A DNA stretch of 64,000 nt from Nitrospiraceae bacterium (GTDB lineage: Bacteria > Nitrospirota > Nitrospiria > Nitrospirales > Nitrospiraceae), in the NCBI GenBank assembly GCA_013140715.1, contig JABFSG010000048.1, positions 38,033 through 102,032 on the forward strand. The letters are read 5' to 3'. The notes under the pieces were generated by a model. That model worked only from the letters and a program-made list of their open reading frames with translations. It did no database searches and was not told where the DNA came from. Every line of letters starts with the position of its first letter. Within the stretch, counting starts at the first letter, position 1. Positions 44,851 through 53,585 of this stretch are shown piece by piece. The position numbers and the translations under genes were made by a program.

Positions 44851-46160
44851 GACTTGATCTCCTGCCCTACGGCACTTTCCAACAGGAAGAGGTGATGCTG
44901 ATAATTAAACAAGGCTTCGATATAGCTTTGCTGAATCGTTCGGGAGGTGCGAGCGGCGTCGAGCAGATCGAGAATCGTTGCGCCACCCCGCTCATAGGCC
45001 CGTTCGACGATTGTCACCGTTGCGCGGGCGTCTTCCAGGATCTCGCCGAAATAGGCTTCGACCAATCGTCGGCTCTGCAGCAGGTTTCGATAGGCGACTT
45101 CGACTTCATTTTCAACAAAATTAACGGTCTTGTCCAAATCCGCTTCCGCCGTCTGAAGAGAGATCTCCGCCTGGTGAATTCCGCCTTGGTTCCGATTGAA
45201 CAGGGGCAAAGGAATACCGGCGTTGAGCGCGACTTGACCGGGATTGTCAGGCCCGCGTGCTCCCTGAATTGCGTAACCGGCCCCAATCGTTACATCCGGG
45301 ATTCGATAGGCCTTTGCCAGTTTCAGGTCGGATTCCCGCTGGGAAACGGTGTGGCGTTTTGCGCGGATGTCAGGGCGCAGAGCCAGAGCAGTTACTTGTA
45401 GTTTTTCGATATCGGGATCGATCCGGCGAAACCCCAACTCCGTGGTTAATTCTATCACCGTCTTGGGGGATAACCGCAGCAACTGGCGAAGATCGCCTCT
45501 TGCCGATTCTGCCTCCTGAAGCGCATGGATCACCTGCGATTGAAAGTCCACGACCTGCAAGCGAATACGAATAAGGTCGACTTCCGCAATATATCCCTTG
45601 TTGAACCGAATGGTATTGATGCCGAGGATGCGGGAAAAACGTTCACGATTCTCTTCCGCCAGCACCAGTCTGCGTTGAGCCAACTGAATACGATAATAGG
45701 TGTCCTTGACGGTAAACCCGAGTTGTCGCACCGCATCTTCGAAGGCGGCTTCGGCCGATTGCGTGCCGAACTCCGCACTTTCGATGCGATAGCCCCGTTT
45801 CCCCGCGAGCTCGAACAACTGGGCGACTTGCGTAAACAGCTGTCCGCTATTGGACAAGGTATGCCCTTGCGTATACGAACTTTGCGTCCCGACCGATAAG
45901 AACGGATTCGGAAAGAGCCGGGCGGTGACTTCCTGCCCTTTTGTATACTCGATCCCATACTTGGCGATGAGCACATCGAGGTTTTGATTGAGGAACAGCC
46001 CCAGCGCATCGTTCACGCTGAGGCGAATAACTTTTGATGCTGCGGTAGCCTGGTCGGCAACCGGAGAAGGCGAGGCCGCGCTGGCAGGCTGTGCAGAAAC
46101 AATCAGAACGCTGAGAACAATAATGCAGTAGATGGGGCGTAATCGTCGATCCACAAACAC
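44847..46160 (-). CDS. TolC-family outer membrane efflux protein (CusC/CzcC family)
   Basis: This 437-residue protein has a signal peptide (SVLIVSAQPASAAS, cleavage near residue 29) and the paired helical repeats of TolC-type channels. One is TQSAEAAFEDAVRQLGFTVKDTYYRI near 130 (as two pieces), and the other ISLQTAEADLDKTVNFVENEVEVAY near 340. It forms the outer-membrane exit duct for the metal pump. The start is GTG at 46160, with AAGGAG 7 nt upstream. It leads the operon in order channel, adaptor, pump, with a GTGA overlap to the adaptor gene. Confidence 0.92.
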   Translation of the reverse strand: MFVDRRLRPIYCIIVLSVLIVSAQPASAASPSPVADQATAASKVIRLSVNDALGLFLNQNLDVLIAKYGIEYTKGQEVTARLFPNPFLSVGTQSSYTQGHTLSNSGQLFTQVAQLFELAGKRGYRIESAEFGTQSAEAAFEDAVRQLGFTVKDTYYRIQLAQRRLVLAEENRERFSRILGINTIRFNKGYIAEVDLIRIRLQVVDFQSQVIHALQEAESARGDLRQLLRLSPKTVIELTTELGFRRIDPDIEKLQVTALALRPDIRAKRHTVSQRESDLKLAKAYRIPDVTIGAGYAIQGARGPDNPGQVALNAGIPLPLFNRNQGGIHQAEISLQTAEADLDKTVNFVENEVEVAYRNLLQSRRLVEAYFGEILEDARATVTIVERAYERGGATILDLLDAARTSRTIQQSYIEALFNYQHHLFLLESAVGQEIKS

Positions 46161-46742
46161 GGACAGTCTCCTTATGAACTACGACATAGGTGGGGGTGCG
46201 TACAGATTGCGCGTTACCCTCTTAGGCAAGGCTGCAGTATACTGCGCATCTGAAGCGAAGCAAAGAATCTCTGTAAGGATAAGAGCATATCTGAGACCAG
46301 TGATTTCCCAGCGTGCCACAGGGTTCTTCTGTAACCAGCCAGGAAGAGTGTTATGTGCGAGAGATCTTTTTTCGAAAGCTAAAACCATCCAAGGCGGGAA
46401 ACGGCTATTCGCTGACCAGCACTCAGAAACTAGGTTGTAGCATCGTGTATACGATTCCCACGAGAAATGCGAGCGGAGGAAGGCACGCCCCCCGCTAGGC
46501 GTCGCCTTGCGGATTGTATGGAAATCGATCGCTTTGTAGGACGGCACTGACAGTCGAACTGCTGAGAGGCTGATGGCCTTGGGCTATCCACCGCATTAGT
46601 ATAGTGAACGGATGCATGCACAAGCTGAAAAGGGGTCCGGGGATATTCATGTCCAATGAGATACAGTCTCCCAATGATGAGGCGATAGTATAGTATTTGA
46701 TGGGCATCCGCGCTTTGAGTGAACCTATCTGAACACTGACAT
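46161..46742. other. divergent regulatory region between efflux operon and sensor kinase
   Basis: No gene is supported in these 582 nt. ATCGT/ACGAT form a short inverted repeat at 46442-46455. GGCGATAGTATAGTATTTGA near 46681-46700 is AT-rich and could hold a promoter of the kinase. The efflux and signalling genes are divergent, so the kinase pair may control the pump, but no matching operator sites are visible. Confidence 0.4.
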
Positions 46743-48845
46743 ATGCAGAGGTCTCGTGAGAAATCCATTTGGATCGGTTTAGGGGTTGCGGCTCTGCTGT
46801 TCCTCGGCATGGCGGTGGTCGTCTACCAAAGTACGGCGGGATTCATACAAACAGCCTCGGATATGGCCAGAAGCCATGAGATCCGATCGACGTTCGAACG
46901 CATCAGCGCCGCGCTTGATGATGTCGAGACTAGCCATCACGCCTACATCGTTTCCGGAGATGGACTTTTGTTGGAATGGTACAACAGATCGGTGAAACGG
47001 ATACGGAACAGGATCAAAGAGGTCAGGGAGCTGACAGGGGATATACCTCGTCATCAGGAACGGCTCAACACACTTGAGAAGCTGGTCGCAAGTCGGCTTG
47101 ACTTGGCTGAGCAGTCCTTCAGCATAGCCCGTTCTCGAGGGTTTGCCGCGGCACGTATGTCTATACAGTCAGATCAAGACAACCGCGCGACAGAGGAAAT
47201 TCGTCGGCTCATCAAAGAGTTGATTGATGAGGAGGTTGGAGCGATAGCGGAACACTCAAAACGTCACTCCGCATTAGCCCAGTCCACAATCATGTTTGTA
47301 GGCGGAGGAAGTCTGGTAGTCCTAGCCTTTGTGCTTGGAGTGGGAGCGGTGTACAAGCTAGATCTCTCAAGGCGTCAACGGACCGAGAAAGCATTGAGGG
47401 TGAGTGAAGTGAAGCAGGGCTTGATTATGCAGACATTGTCGGTTGCCTCATACTCCGCTATGGCGTCAGGAAATTTCGGGGGACTCTGGGTGAGCGACAA
47501 TATTGACGTGATTAGCGGGTTCCCAAGCACCGCCTTCTTGCAGGATGCGGACTTATGGGTTTCGCGACTCCATCCACTTGATCGTGAGAGGATTCTTCTC
47601 GCATTCCAGCAACTCCCTGAAAAGGGCACAGTGAGTGTCGAGTATCGATGGCAAATAGCCGATGGGACCTATCGTTGGTTCCTTGACAATGCGATGCTTC
47701 AGAAAAACCCGGACGGCACTCCGAGAGAAATCGTCGGCATCTGGATCGATATTACCCGGCAGAAGGCGATCGAGGATAAACTCAGGCAGACCAACGAGCA
47801 ACTCACTGCACTTATCCATGCGTCGCCGATTGGGATCGTGATTCTCGACGCTGCCGGCGACTGCCAACTCTGGAATCATGCGGCGGAGTGCATCTTCGGA
47901 TGGAGAGAGGACGAAGTGCTGGGGCGGCCCCTTCCCACCGTGGCTCCTGAGCAATTGGACGAACATCGAATGTTACGAGAGCGTGTGTTACGGGACAACG
48001 CTTTCACGGATTTGGAGATCCTGCGGTATAAGAAGGATGGGACTCCTGTCTGTATCAGCCTGTCGACGGCGCCCCTTCGGGACCCCAGCGGAACCATTTG
48101 CGGCGTGCTCGGTCTCATGGCCGACATGACTCAACGTAAGCAGATTGGGCTTGAGCTCGGCCATTCCAGAGATCAGCTGCGGGCCTTGGCGACGCGGCTG
48201 GTTTCGGTGCGGGAGGAAGAAGGGACGCGGATCGCCCGCGAGGTCCACGATGAGTTGGGGCAGGCCATGACCAGCTTGAAGCTTGACCTATCCTGGATGG
48301 CAAGACGGCTCTCTGTCCCAGAGACGGATGTTAGCCGGGAGCAATTGCTGGAGCGTGTCCAGGGAACGATGCAACTGCTTGAGGTCACGATCCAGACCGT
48401 GCGCGCGATTGCGACCGCGTTGCGGCCCCCTGTATTAGATGAACTCGGCCTCGCCGCCGCTCTTGACTGGCAGACACGTGATTTTGAAAAGCGAACCGGG
48501 ATACGGTGCGAATGGTCGATGCCGCTGGCTCCCATTCCGATCGGGCCGGACCAGGCCACGGCGCTCTTTCGCATCTATCAGGAGATTCTCACGAACGTGG
48601 TGCGGCATGCCCAGGCTTCCAATATCCGTATCCGTTTTGACATTTCCGCTGGCTGGTTCGTCCTCGAAGTCTGCGATAACGGCCGGGGCATTCCAGCCTC
48701 CATTCTGGCCAATCGAAATTCCTTGGGGCTGCTTGGGATGCGAGAACGGGCTGCACAATGGGGAGGGAACGTCTCGATCCTTGGGGCTGAGGGAATGGGG
48801 ACGACGGTGACGGTTCGCTTGCCGTTCTTGGGAGCAGATTCATGA
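46743..48845 (+). CDS. membrane sensor histidine kinase, CHASE3-like, two PAS, HisKA_3
   Basis: This 700-residue kinase has an N-terminal membrane helix (near 12-34), a CHASE3-like helical extracytoplasmic domain (ETSHHAYIVSGD near residue 59) and a second helix (near 180-205). Two PAS domains follow (about 225-345 and 350-475). The dimerisation box reads TRIAREVHDELGQAMTSLKLD near 496 in two halves, with the phospho-His of NarX/UhpB-type kinases. The HATPase has ILTNVVRHA and GLLGMRERA. It overlaps the NarL-type regulator gene by four bases, making a clear pair. It is divergent from the metal-efflux operon, which may be a target. Confidence 0.92.
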   Translation: MQRSREKSIWIGLGVAALLFLGMAVVVYQSTAGFIQTASDMARSHEIRSTFERISAALDDVETSHHAYIVSGDGLLLEWYNRSVKRIRNRIKEVRELTGDIPRHQERLNTLEKLVASRLDLAEQSFSIARSRGFAAARMSIQSDQDNRATEEIRRLIKELIDEEVGAIAEHSKRHSALAQSTIMFVGGGSLVVLAFVLGVGAVYKLDLSRRQRTEKALRVSEVKQGLIMQTLSVASYSAMASGNFGGLWVSDNIDVISGFPSTAFLQDADLWVSRLHPLDRERILLAFQQLPEKGTVSVEYRWQIADGTYRWFLDNAMLQKNPDGTPREIVGIWIDITRQKAIEDKLRQTNEQLTALIHASPIGIVILDAAGDCQLWNHAAECIFGWREDEVLGRPLPTVAPEQLDEHRMLRERVLRDNAFTDLEILRYKKDGTPVCISLSTAPLRDPSGTICGVLGLMADMTQRKQIGLELGHSRDQLRALATRLVSVREEEGTRIAREVHDELGQAMTSLKLDLSWMARRLSVPETDVSREQLLERVQGTMQLLEVTIQTVRAIATALRPPVLDELGLAAALDWQTRDFEKRTGIRCEWSMPLAPIPIGPDQATALFRIYQEILTNVVRHAQASNIRIRFDISAGWFVLEVCDNGRGIPASILANRNSLGLLGMRERAAQWGGNVSILGAEGMGTTVTVRLPFLGADS

Positions 48846-49477
48846 TACGAATTCTCATCGCCGACGATCATCCCTTTGTGCGCCGTGGAGTCAAGCAAGT
48901 GCTGATCGATGAGTTTCCGGAAGTGGTGATTGGAGAGGCATCCACAGCCCCAGAATTGCTTGAGTTGGCGGGAAAACATCGGTGGGATCTGGTCATGCTG
49001 GACCTGACGATGCCAGGTAGGAGCGGGCTGGATGCTTTGCATGAGTTGAGGGCCGGCTGGCCCGACACTCCGGTGCTCGTGCTGAGTATGCATCCGGAGG
49101 ACCAATTCGCCCTGCGGGTTCTTCGAGCCGGAGCCGCCGGGTACCTGACCAAAGAGAGCATCCCGGAGGAGCTGGTGCAAGCTGTCGGGAAAATCATCGC
49201 GGGCGGAAAGTACATCCGTCCCTCTGTCGCCGACCTCCTGGCCACGCAGCTCCAGCAGGGCGATGATAATCAGCCGCCTCATGCTAGATTGTCAGATCGT
49301 GAGTTCCAGGTTTTGGGCTTGATTGCCCATGGCAAAACTGTCACGCACATTGCCGAAGAGCTCTCTTTGAGCGTGAAAAGTGTCAGCACCTATCGAGCAC
49401 GCATTATGGAGAAGCTCCATCTCAATTCGACCGCGGACCTCACCCGGTATGCCCTCGAACATCATTTGATCGTATAG
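48842..49477 (+). CDS. NarL/FixJ-type response regulator
   Basis: This 211-residue regulator has a receiver (ILIADDHPFVRRGV at the start, phospho-Asp in LVMLDLTMP near residue 55, Lys in YLTKES near 103) and a LuxR-type DNA-binding domain. The latter reads LSDREFQVLGLIAHGKTV then IAEELSLSVKSVSTYRARI. It is translationally coupled to the kinase gene and so is its likely target. It acts as a DNA-binding transcription factor; candidate targets include the divergent efflux genes and the small genes downstream. Confidence 0.94.
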   Translation: MIRILIADDHPFVRRGVKQVLIDEFPEVVIGEASTAPELLELAGKHRWDLVMLDLTMPGRSGLDALHELRAGWPDTPVLVLSMHPEDQFALRVLRAGAAGYLTKESIPEELVQAVGKIIAGGKYIRPSVADLLATQLQQGDDNQPPHARLSDREFQVLGLIAHGKTVTHIAEELSLSVKSVSTYRARIMEKLHLNSTADLTRYALEHHLIV

Positions 49478-49675
49478 CCCCTTCTCGCTGCTCCTTTCTT
49501 TTTATCCTCTCCTTCTCGGATTCCCTGCAGACATGTAGGAAGTGTCCCACACCAATACTGCTGAACATCTGGCATCGGAATTAGGCGCTGTCTGATCGTG
49601 CAGCCCTGCTGCTGTCGTGTGTAATGCCATCGTGTGAAATCGCTATGCCGGTCTCTGTGGAAGGAGAGTTCAATA

Positions 49676-50086
49676 ATGAGCGAGAAGAAACGCGTGCTGG
49701 TGGTCGACGACGATAGGAATGAGCGGTTGGAGACTGTTCTTGTGTTGGAACGGACCGGCTTCATGATTGTCGAAGCCTGTGACGGTCTGGACGCCCTAAG
49801 CAAAATGAGACTACAGCACTTTGATGCTGTAGTGACGGACTTCCACATGCCCCACCTGAATGGGCTCGATCTCTTAGCGCAGAGTCGGCTCAGCTGGCCC
49901 GATACTCCGGTCATTATCCTTTCGAAGGCGCAATGGGACATGAGCGATATCGCTATAGCAAAAGGAGCCTTTGCCTGGATTCGCAAGTCATCGAGTTCCG
50001 GTGTCCTTGTGAGTATGTTGGCTACAGCTGTGGGGAAGGGTGTGGAGCGAGACTTCACGCATGAAATCCAGCGGGTCGGTGCATAG
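49676..50086 (+). CDS. single-domain response regulator
   Basis: This 136-residue protein is a receiver domain only: RVLVVDDDRNERLE at the start, phospho-Asp in AVVTDFHMPHL near residue 56, Thr/Ser position in VIILSKAQ near 84. The conserved Lys lies in WIRKSSS near 106. An ATG at 49676 has AAGGAGAG 9 nt upstream. The C-terminal ERDFTHEIQRVGA is a short extension. It may pass phosphoryl groups or bind a partner; no output domain is present. It precedes a small winged-helix-like gene by 23 nt. Confidence 0.88.
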   Translation: MSEKKRVLVVDDDRNERLETVLVLERTGFMIVEACDGLDALSKMRLQHFDAVVTDFHMPHLNGLDLLAQSRLSWPDTPVIILSKAQWDMSDIAIAKGAFAWIRKSSSSGVLVSMLATAVGKGVERDFTHEIQRVGA

Positions 50087-50109
50087 CCATCCATAAGGAG
50101 GGACAAATT

Positions 50110-50370
50110 ATGGGTGCAGGAAATGCGGATGCCGATGAGGTCGTTCTGAACATGGTTCAACGGTATGAGGCGCTCATGATGGAAGACCTCATCATCGGGC
50201 GACCGGATTTCTCTTGGGCGCAAATGTTTCTCGCAATCGATCGGCTTAGCCGAAAGAACCTGATCTCCCTTCGTCGGATGGGCCCGACCTATCAAATTCG
50301 CACGATAAACCATGCGGGGACTCTCGGCCAGACGTATCAACATGAACAACGGGCTGTTCAGCATCAATGA
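50110..50370 (+). CDS. small winged-helix-like protein
   Basis: This 86-residue protein is mainly helical, ending in a strand pair. The block PDFSWAQMFLAIDRLSRK followed by LISLRRMGPTYQI resembles a winged helix-turn-helix with its wing. That makes a DNA-binding role possible but not proven. The ribosome site AAGGAGGG lies 8 nt before the ATG at 50110. It follows the lone receiver gene closely, so the pair might split the two domains of a regulator between separate proteins. The family is not recognised. Confidence 0.65.
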   Translation: MGAGNADADEVVLNMVQRYEALMMEDLIIGRPDFSWAQMFLAIDRLSRKNLISLRRMGPTYQIRTINHAGTLGQTYQHEQRAVQHQ

Positions 50371-50599
50371 TGCCTCAGACGTACGCGAAGGGGCTTTGGA
50401 TCCTAGGATGCGCAGGGAGCGAGAGCGTCAGCAGGCACGGTCGGATAAGGAAAGGCACCGTCATGATCTGAGCGGTTCGGAGACATCCGCCAATTGTATT
50501 CAGGTCCGGTGTCACACCAGGGCCTGTCGCCTGAGCGCCATGCCGATGTCCTGTGTGTAATGCCTCTATACGATCAGAAAAGAAAGAGAGGACTCTACG

Positions 50600-51373
50600 A
50601 TGCCTCACTTCTTTCAGAAACCACAGCAGACGGAAAACAGACGACTGTCGCCTCTGTTGCTGTCTGTTTTGGCCGTCGTGAGCCTGGTTGCGACCGTCCA
50701 CTCCACAAGTCTGGCCGTGGCAGCAGAATGTCAGGCCACCGAAGATGATGGCACGATCAAAAGCATGGCGGCAGGGCAGGGATCGGCGTCAAGTATTCTG
50801 CCACTCACTATCAGCCTGGAGCGGGATACCTTGGGGGGACTTGTACTGTTTACGGTGCGGGAGGGCGCACCGGGCATAAAAAACAGCCGAATCTTTCTGG
50901 ACAATACGAAGAATCAGGGTAGCGTCATTAGCGGTGCTTGCTTGAGCCAGGATATTCTCAAGAGTGAACTCTTCAATCACGCCATGTTCACATCTATCGG
51001 TAAATTCCAGGCCAACGTACGCACGCAGTCCATGAAAGTTTCCGCTCTCCCTTACAATGGTAAGCGACAAGTTCGCACGATTCGAACGGCACCCCTGGAG
51101 ATCGGAGTCTCTGACCGCTCTAAGGTTGCCACCGTAATTGGATCGGCTCAGGACATCCAGTTACCCAGTTTGCCCGATAGGCGTAGCGTGAGCCGGGTCG
51201 TTGTCGGGCTGCTCTCCACAGTCGAATCCTCCTCCCAATTTGGAGGCCGGCCTTTTATTGAGTTGAATCCATTCGCGAGTGCGTCGCAACTGCCGGACAA
51301 CGAATCCCTCCGTATGAATCGGACGTCGGCGCAGGCGTTGCATGGTGGAAACTGTGCAAGCGAATGTCCATAG
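50600..51373 (+). CDS. hypothetical exported protein
   Basis: This 257-residue protein has a long signal region (hydrophobic LLLSVLAVVSLVATVHST, cleavage likely after AVAA near residue 42). The mature part is beta-rich and Ser/Thr-rich (ILPLTISLERDTLGGLVLF, QVRTIRTAPLEIGVS) with four cysteines, two near the C-terminus in NCASECP. It is likely periplasmic or outer-surface. No family is recognised. GAGAGGA precedes the ATG at 50600. It stands within a run of small plus-strand genes whose products look accessory. Confidence 0.68.
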   Translation: MPHFFQKPQQTENRRLSPLLLSVLAVVSLVATVHSTSLAVAAECQATEDDGTIKSMAAGQGSASSILPLTISLERDTLGGLVLFTVREGAPGIKNSRIFLDNTKNQGSVISGACLSQDILKSELFNHAMFTSIGKFQANVRTQSMKVSALPYNGKRQVRTIRTAPLEIGVSDRSKVATVIGSAQDIQLPSLPDRRSVSRVVVGLLSTVESSSQFGGRPFIELNPFASASQLPDNESLRMNRTSAQALHGGNCASECP

Positions 51374-51486
51374 GGACGAACGAGGAGACGGCTGAACAAC
51401 AATGTCGGCCTGCAAGAAAATCAGTGGTGTGCATGTTTGGTGCAATAGGACATTACCCCTCACTCGATGAGACTGGAGGTTTGGTC

Positions 51487-51936
51487 ATGGCGACGCACAT
51501 TCCCGAAGCACTGCTCCAAGACGACACAGGGGGCACACTGCAGGAACAGAAGGAGAGAAATAGAGAAGCCGACCAAGTGTCTGGCGTGATGCTCGCTGCG
51601 GCCATCCCTCTGGAGCGCCGATATGATGTGCGCATGGATTATCGGTGCAGATGTTCGTATGAGGTGGTCGAGGCCATTGATGAAGAGCTGGCTTTTATCA
51701 AGCAGGGGGAAGCCTTTGCACTCAACCGGAGCGTGGGAGGGATGCTTCTCATCATGGGCCACGCTCTTCAAGTAACTCAGTTGATCGAAGTGCATACCTC
51801 CCACTCCAGATGGGGTCGGGCGGCGAATGTCTATGAAATCCGATGGGACAGGCCAATAGAGGTGGAGTCACTCGGAAATCTGTACCTGGTTGGATGCCGG
51901 CGTATATTCGGCCCCTGCCACTATCTGTCGTTCTGA
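51487..51936 (+). CDS. PilZ-like domain protein
   Basis: This 149-residue protein has a divergent PilZ-like barrel: RRYDVRMDYRCRC near residue 43, ALNRSVGGMLLIMG near 80 (the xNxSxxG motif), VYEIRWDRPIEVES and YLVGCRRIFGP at the end. The layout parallels the protein at 39090-39422. Cyclic di-GMP binding is plausible; the basic RxxxR motif is approximate. I start at the ATG at 51487 with GGAGG 7 nt upstream; an ATG at 51364 would overlap the previous gene and lacks a ribosome site. Confidence 0.68.
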   Translation: MATHIPEALLQDDTGGTLQEQKERNREADQVSGVMLAAAIPLERRYDVRMDYRCRCSYEVVEAIDEELAFIKQGEAFALNRSVGGMLLIMGHALQVTQLIEVHTSHSRWGRAANVYEIRWDRPIEVESLGNLYLVGCRRIFGPCHYLSF

Positions 51937-52003
51937 TTGAATCGGTCATGGCCGCCATTGCTTGGCACAAGGATACGAGCGACGAACACCAGGAGGGAGC
52001 GAC

Positions 52004-52384
52004 ATGTCGTGTGAGCGGTGCGGTGGATTAATGGTCATTGAAACTTTTTGTGATCTTACGGAGGAAGAATTCCGCAAAGGAATCGATACGACGCGGTGCC
52101 TGAACTGTGGAAACTTTGAGGACACGATCATTCGTATCAACAGAGCGAGCTCCCGGTTGCCGGGACATTGTGAACCACGCACAGCGGGAACCAGAAGACA
52201 GAGTGCTAATCAGCTACGCTTGTTGGAGCGACCCATACGATTGGAACCTGTCATCGCGGGGTGCCCACGCGGTCGTGCCCCTCGTTTCCCGGTAGGGGCC
52301 CCTTCCGCTAAAACAAGGGCACTCGAAGCCGTACACGTTGAACAACCCGCCTCGATCGTACAGGCCAAAAGGAAGTGCGTATGA
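52004..52384 (+). CDS. zinc-ribbon protein
   Basis: This 126-residue protein opens with MSCERCGGLMVIETF and continues to RCLNCGNFED near residue 31, a four-cysteine zinc ribbon (CxxC...CxxC). The remaining 80 residues are basic and Arg/Pro-rich with no recognised domain. AGGAGGG precedes the ATG at 52004. Small zinc ribbons of this kind bind nucleic acids or proteins, but the partner here is unknown. The distal part may be poorly conserved; base composition looks like the neighbours. Confidence 0.7.
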   Translation: MSCERCGGLMVIETFCDLTEEEFRKGIDTTRCLNCGNFEDTIIRINRASSRLPGHCEPRTAGTRRQSANQLRLLERPIRLEPVIAGCPRGRAPRFPVGAPSAKTRALEAVHVEQPASIVQAKRKCV

Positions 52385-52592
52385 GTACCATACAGCCGTC
52401 TCTGTGGGGAGTCGTGTGGGAAAGCGGAAGGGAAGGCGGCTGAAAGACATCGTGCATGAGCGTATCGGCACAGACGCGCACATGCAATTCTGCAATTTTG
52501 TCGAGCACGCACGATGCTGGAACGCACCGTACGAAGAGCGCGAGTATTGGTTCCCCATGCTACAGGAAGTGCACTCCCAAGCCCTGGTATGA
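52338..52592 (+). CDS. doubtful small protein
   Basis: This 84-residue frame is protein-like in its last 60 residues (GRRLKDIVHERIGTDA, NFVEHARCWNAPYEERE), but it has no ribosome site. It overlaps the zinc-ribbon gene by 47 nt in another frame. A shorter start at one of the internal GTG codons near 52404-52425 is possible. It may be a remnant. The sequence between the zinc-ribbon gene and the DUF2934 gene holds nothing else. Confidence 0.3.
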   Translation: MNNPPRSYRPKGSAYEYHTAVSVGSRVGKRKGRRLKDIVHERIGTDAHMQFCNFVEHARCWNAPYEEREYWFPMLQEVHSQALV

Positions 52593-52652
52593 ATATTTTT
52601 ATCGGTGCAGGAGAACTCAGGCCATCCAAACATATGAAAGGAGAAAAACATT

Positions 52653-52937
52653 ATGAAGTCACAGCCATCATTTCAGAGCGCAGAGAAGCAGCCGCACATT
52701 CCACTGGTAACCCAGCTCGGCACAGCTGCATCGAGCAGTAACCCCGCGCGTCGCTTGCGACCTTCGATCGACGATCTGCAGGAGCGCATTACCACACGGG
52801 CTTATGAGTTGTACGTCCAACGGGGCCGGCGCGAAGGCTGCGCTTTGGAAGATTGGGTGGATGCCGAACGAGAAATTCTCAGTCGGAATATTTCTTCTCG
52901 GGTCCTCGCGAAGCCGCCTCGGGACATGGAATCATGA
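52653..52937 (+). CDS. DUF2934 protein
   Basis: This 94-residue protein ends in the DUF2934 helix pattern: ERITTRAYELYVQRGRREG then ALEDWVDAEREIL, near residues 43-75. The N-terminal 40 residues are polar and disordered. DUF2934 has no known function and occurs in many environmental bacteria with numerous regulators. AAAGGAG lies 9 nt before the ATG at 52653. It is one of several small, unlinked plus-strand genes in this stretch. Confidence 0.8.
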   Translation: MKSQPSFQSAEKQPHIPLVTQLGTAASSSNPARRLRPSIDDLQERITTRAYELYVQRGRREGCALEDWVDAEREILSRNISSRVLAKPPRDMES

Positions 52938-53009
52938 TCTGCCGTGAACGACCAGCTATCGGCACAATCTGGAGATCGGAGACGGCCGGTGTTCAGTCAG
53001 GTGAGACGA

Positions 53010-53342
53010 ATGCCACGTTCGATTGTATGGGCACGGTGGTATGTTCCCTTCGAATCCTTGCCCTTGACCCAGAGAGCGGAGGGTCAGCCCAGGTTGGACC
53101 AGTGCTTTCCCGGGCTCGGTATGAGATATGTGGAAGAACCGGGCGTCGAGGTCGTTGCCATAATCGTTTCTCGGCAGGCTCACTTGCGCAACGTGCCGGA
53201 ATATTGCCGGAGTATGTTTGCAGCATTTGGCAGATTTGACTGCGTGTGTAGAGACGTTGACGCTTGCCAGGTTTTAGGTCACAGAACGGTCGGCGGAGCC
53301 TATCCTGGAACAGAGCGGAAGGGGCTGCGAGCAAGATATTGA
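53010..53342 (+). CDS. hypothetical protein, low confidence
   Basis: This 110-residue frame begins MPRSIVWARWYVPFE and has a protein-like middle (VEVVAIIVSRQAHLRNV, CRSMFAAFGRFDC). AGGTGAG lies 6 nt upstream of the ATG at 53010, so translation is possible. No family is recognised. A longer GTG start at 52944 lacks a ribosome site. The region to 53585 holds no other supported gene. Confidence 0.35.
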   Translation: MPRSIVWARWYVPFESLPLTQRAEGQPRLDQCFPGLGMRYVEEPGVEVVAIIVSRQAHLRNVPEYCRSMFAAFGRFDCVCRDVDACQVLGHRTVGGAYPGTERKGLRARY

Positions 53343-53585
53343 CCTTCCATGAAGGCCTGATTAACGAAGTCCCGAACGGCTTGCGGATCGTACCTCGTAG
53401 CATAGTCAAAGAGTCGAGTACCTGTTCGAGCGCTGCCGTGATTCTGGAGGAAAACCTCAGTCTGCCACTGCAATGATCTGTCCCTATGGCCTCGCCGCCT
53501 CGATGAAAGATAGAGCGTAGAGTTTGTCAAGCAGCGTTTCAGAGGATTTGCTAGGCCATCCGACGGATAATACAAGGAGGTGAGT

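Noticed and set aside
49462..50367. Open frame of 301 codons on the minus strand
   Set aside because: It lies opposite the receiver and winged-helix genes, which have strong ribosome sites and domain motifs, and its translation has no domain pattern.
52210..52651. Two long minus-strand frames
   Set aside because: They oppose the zinc-ribbon gene and its downstream spacer and carry no domain pattern.
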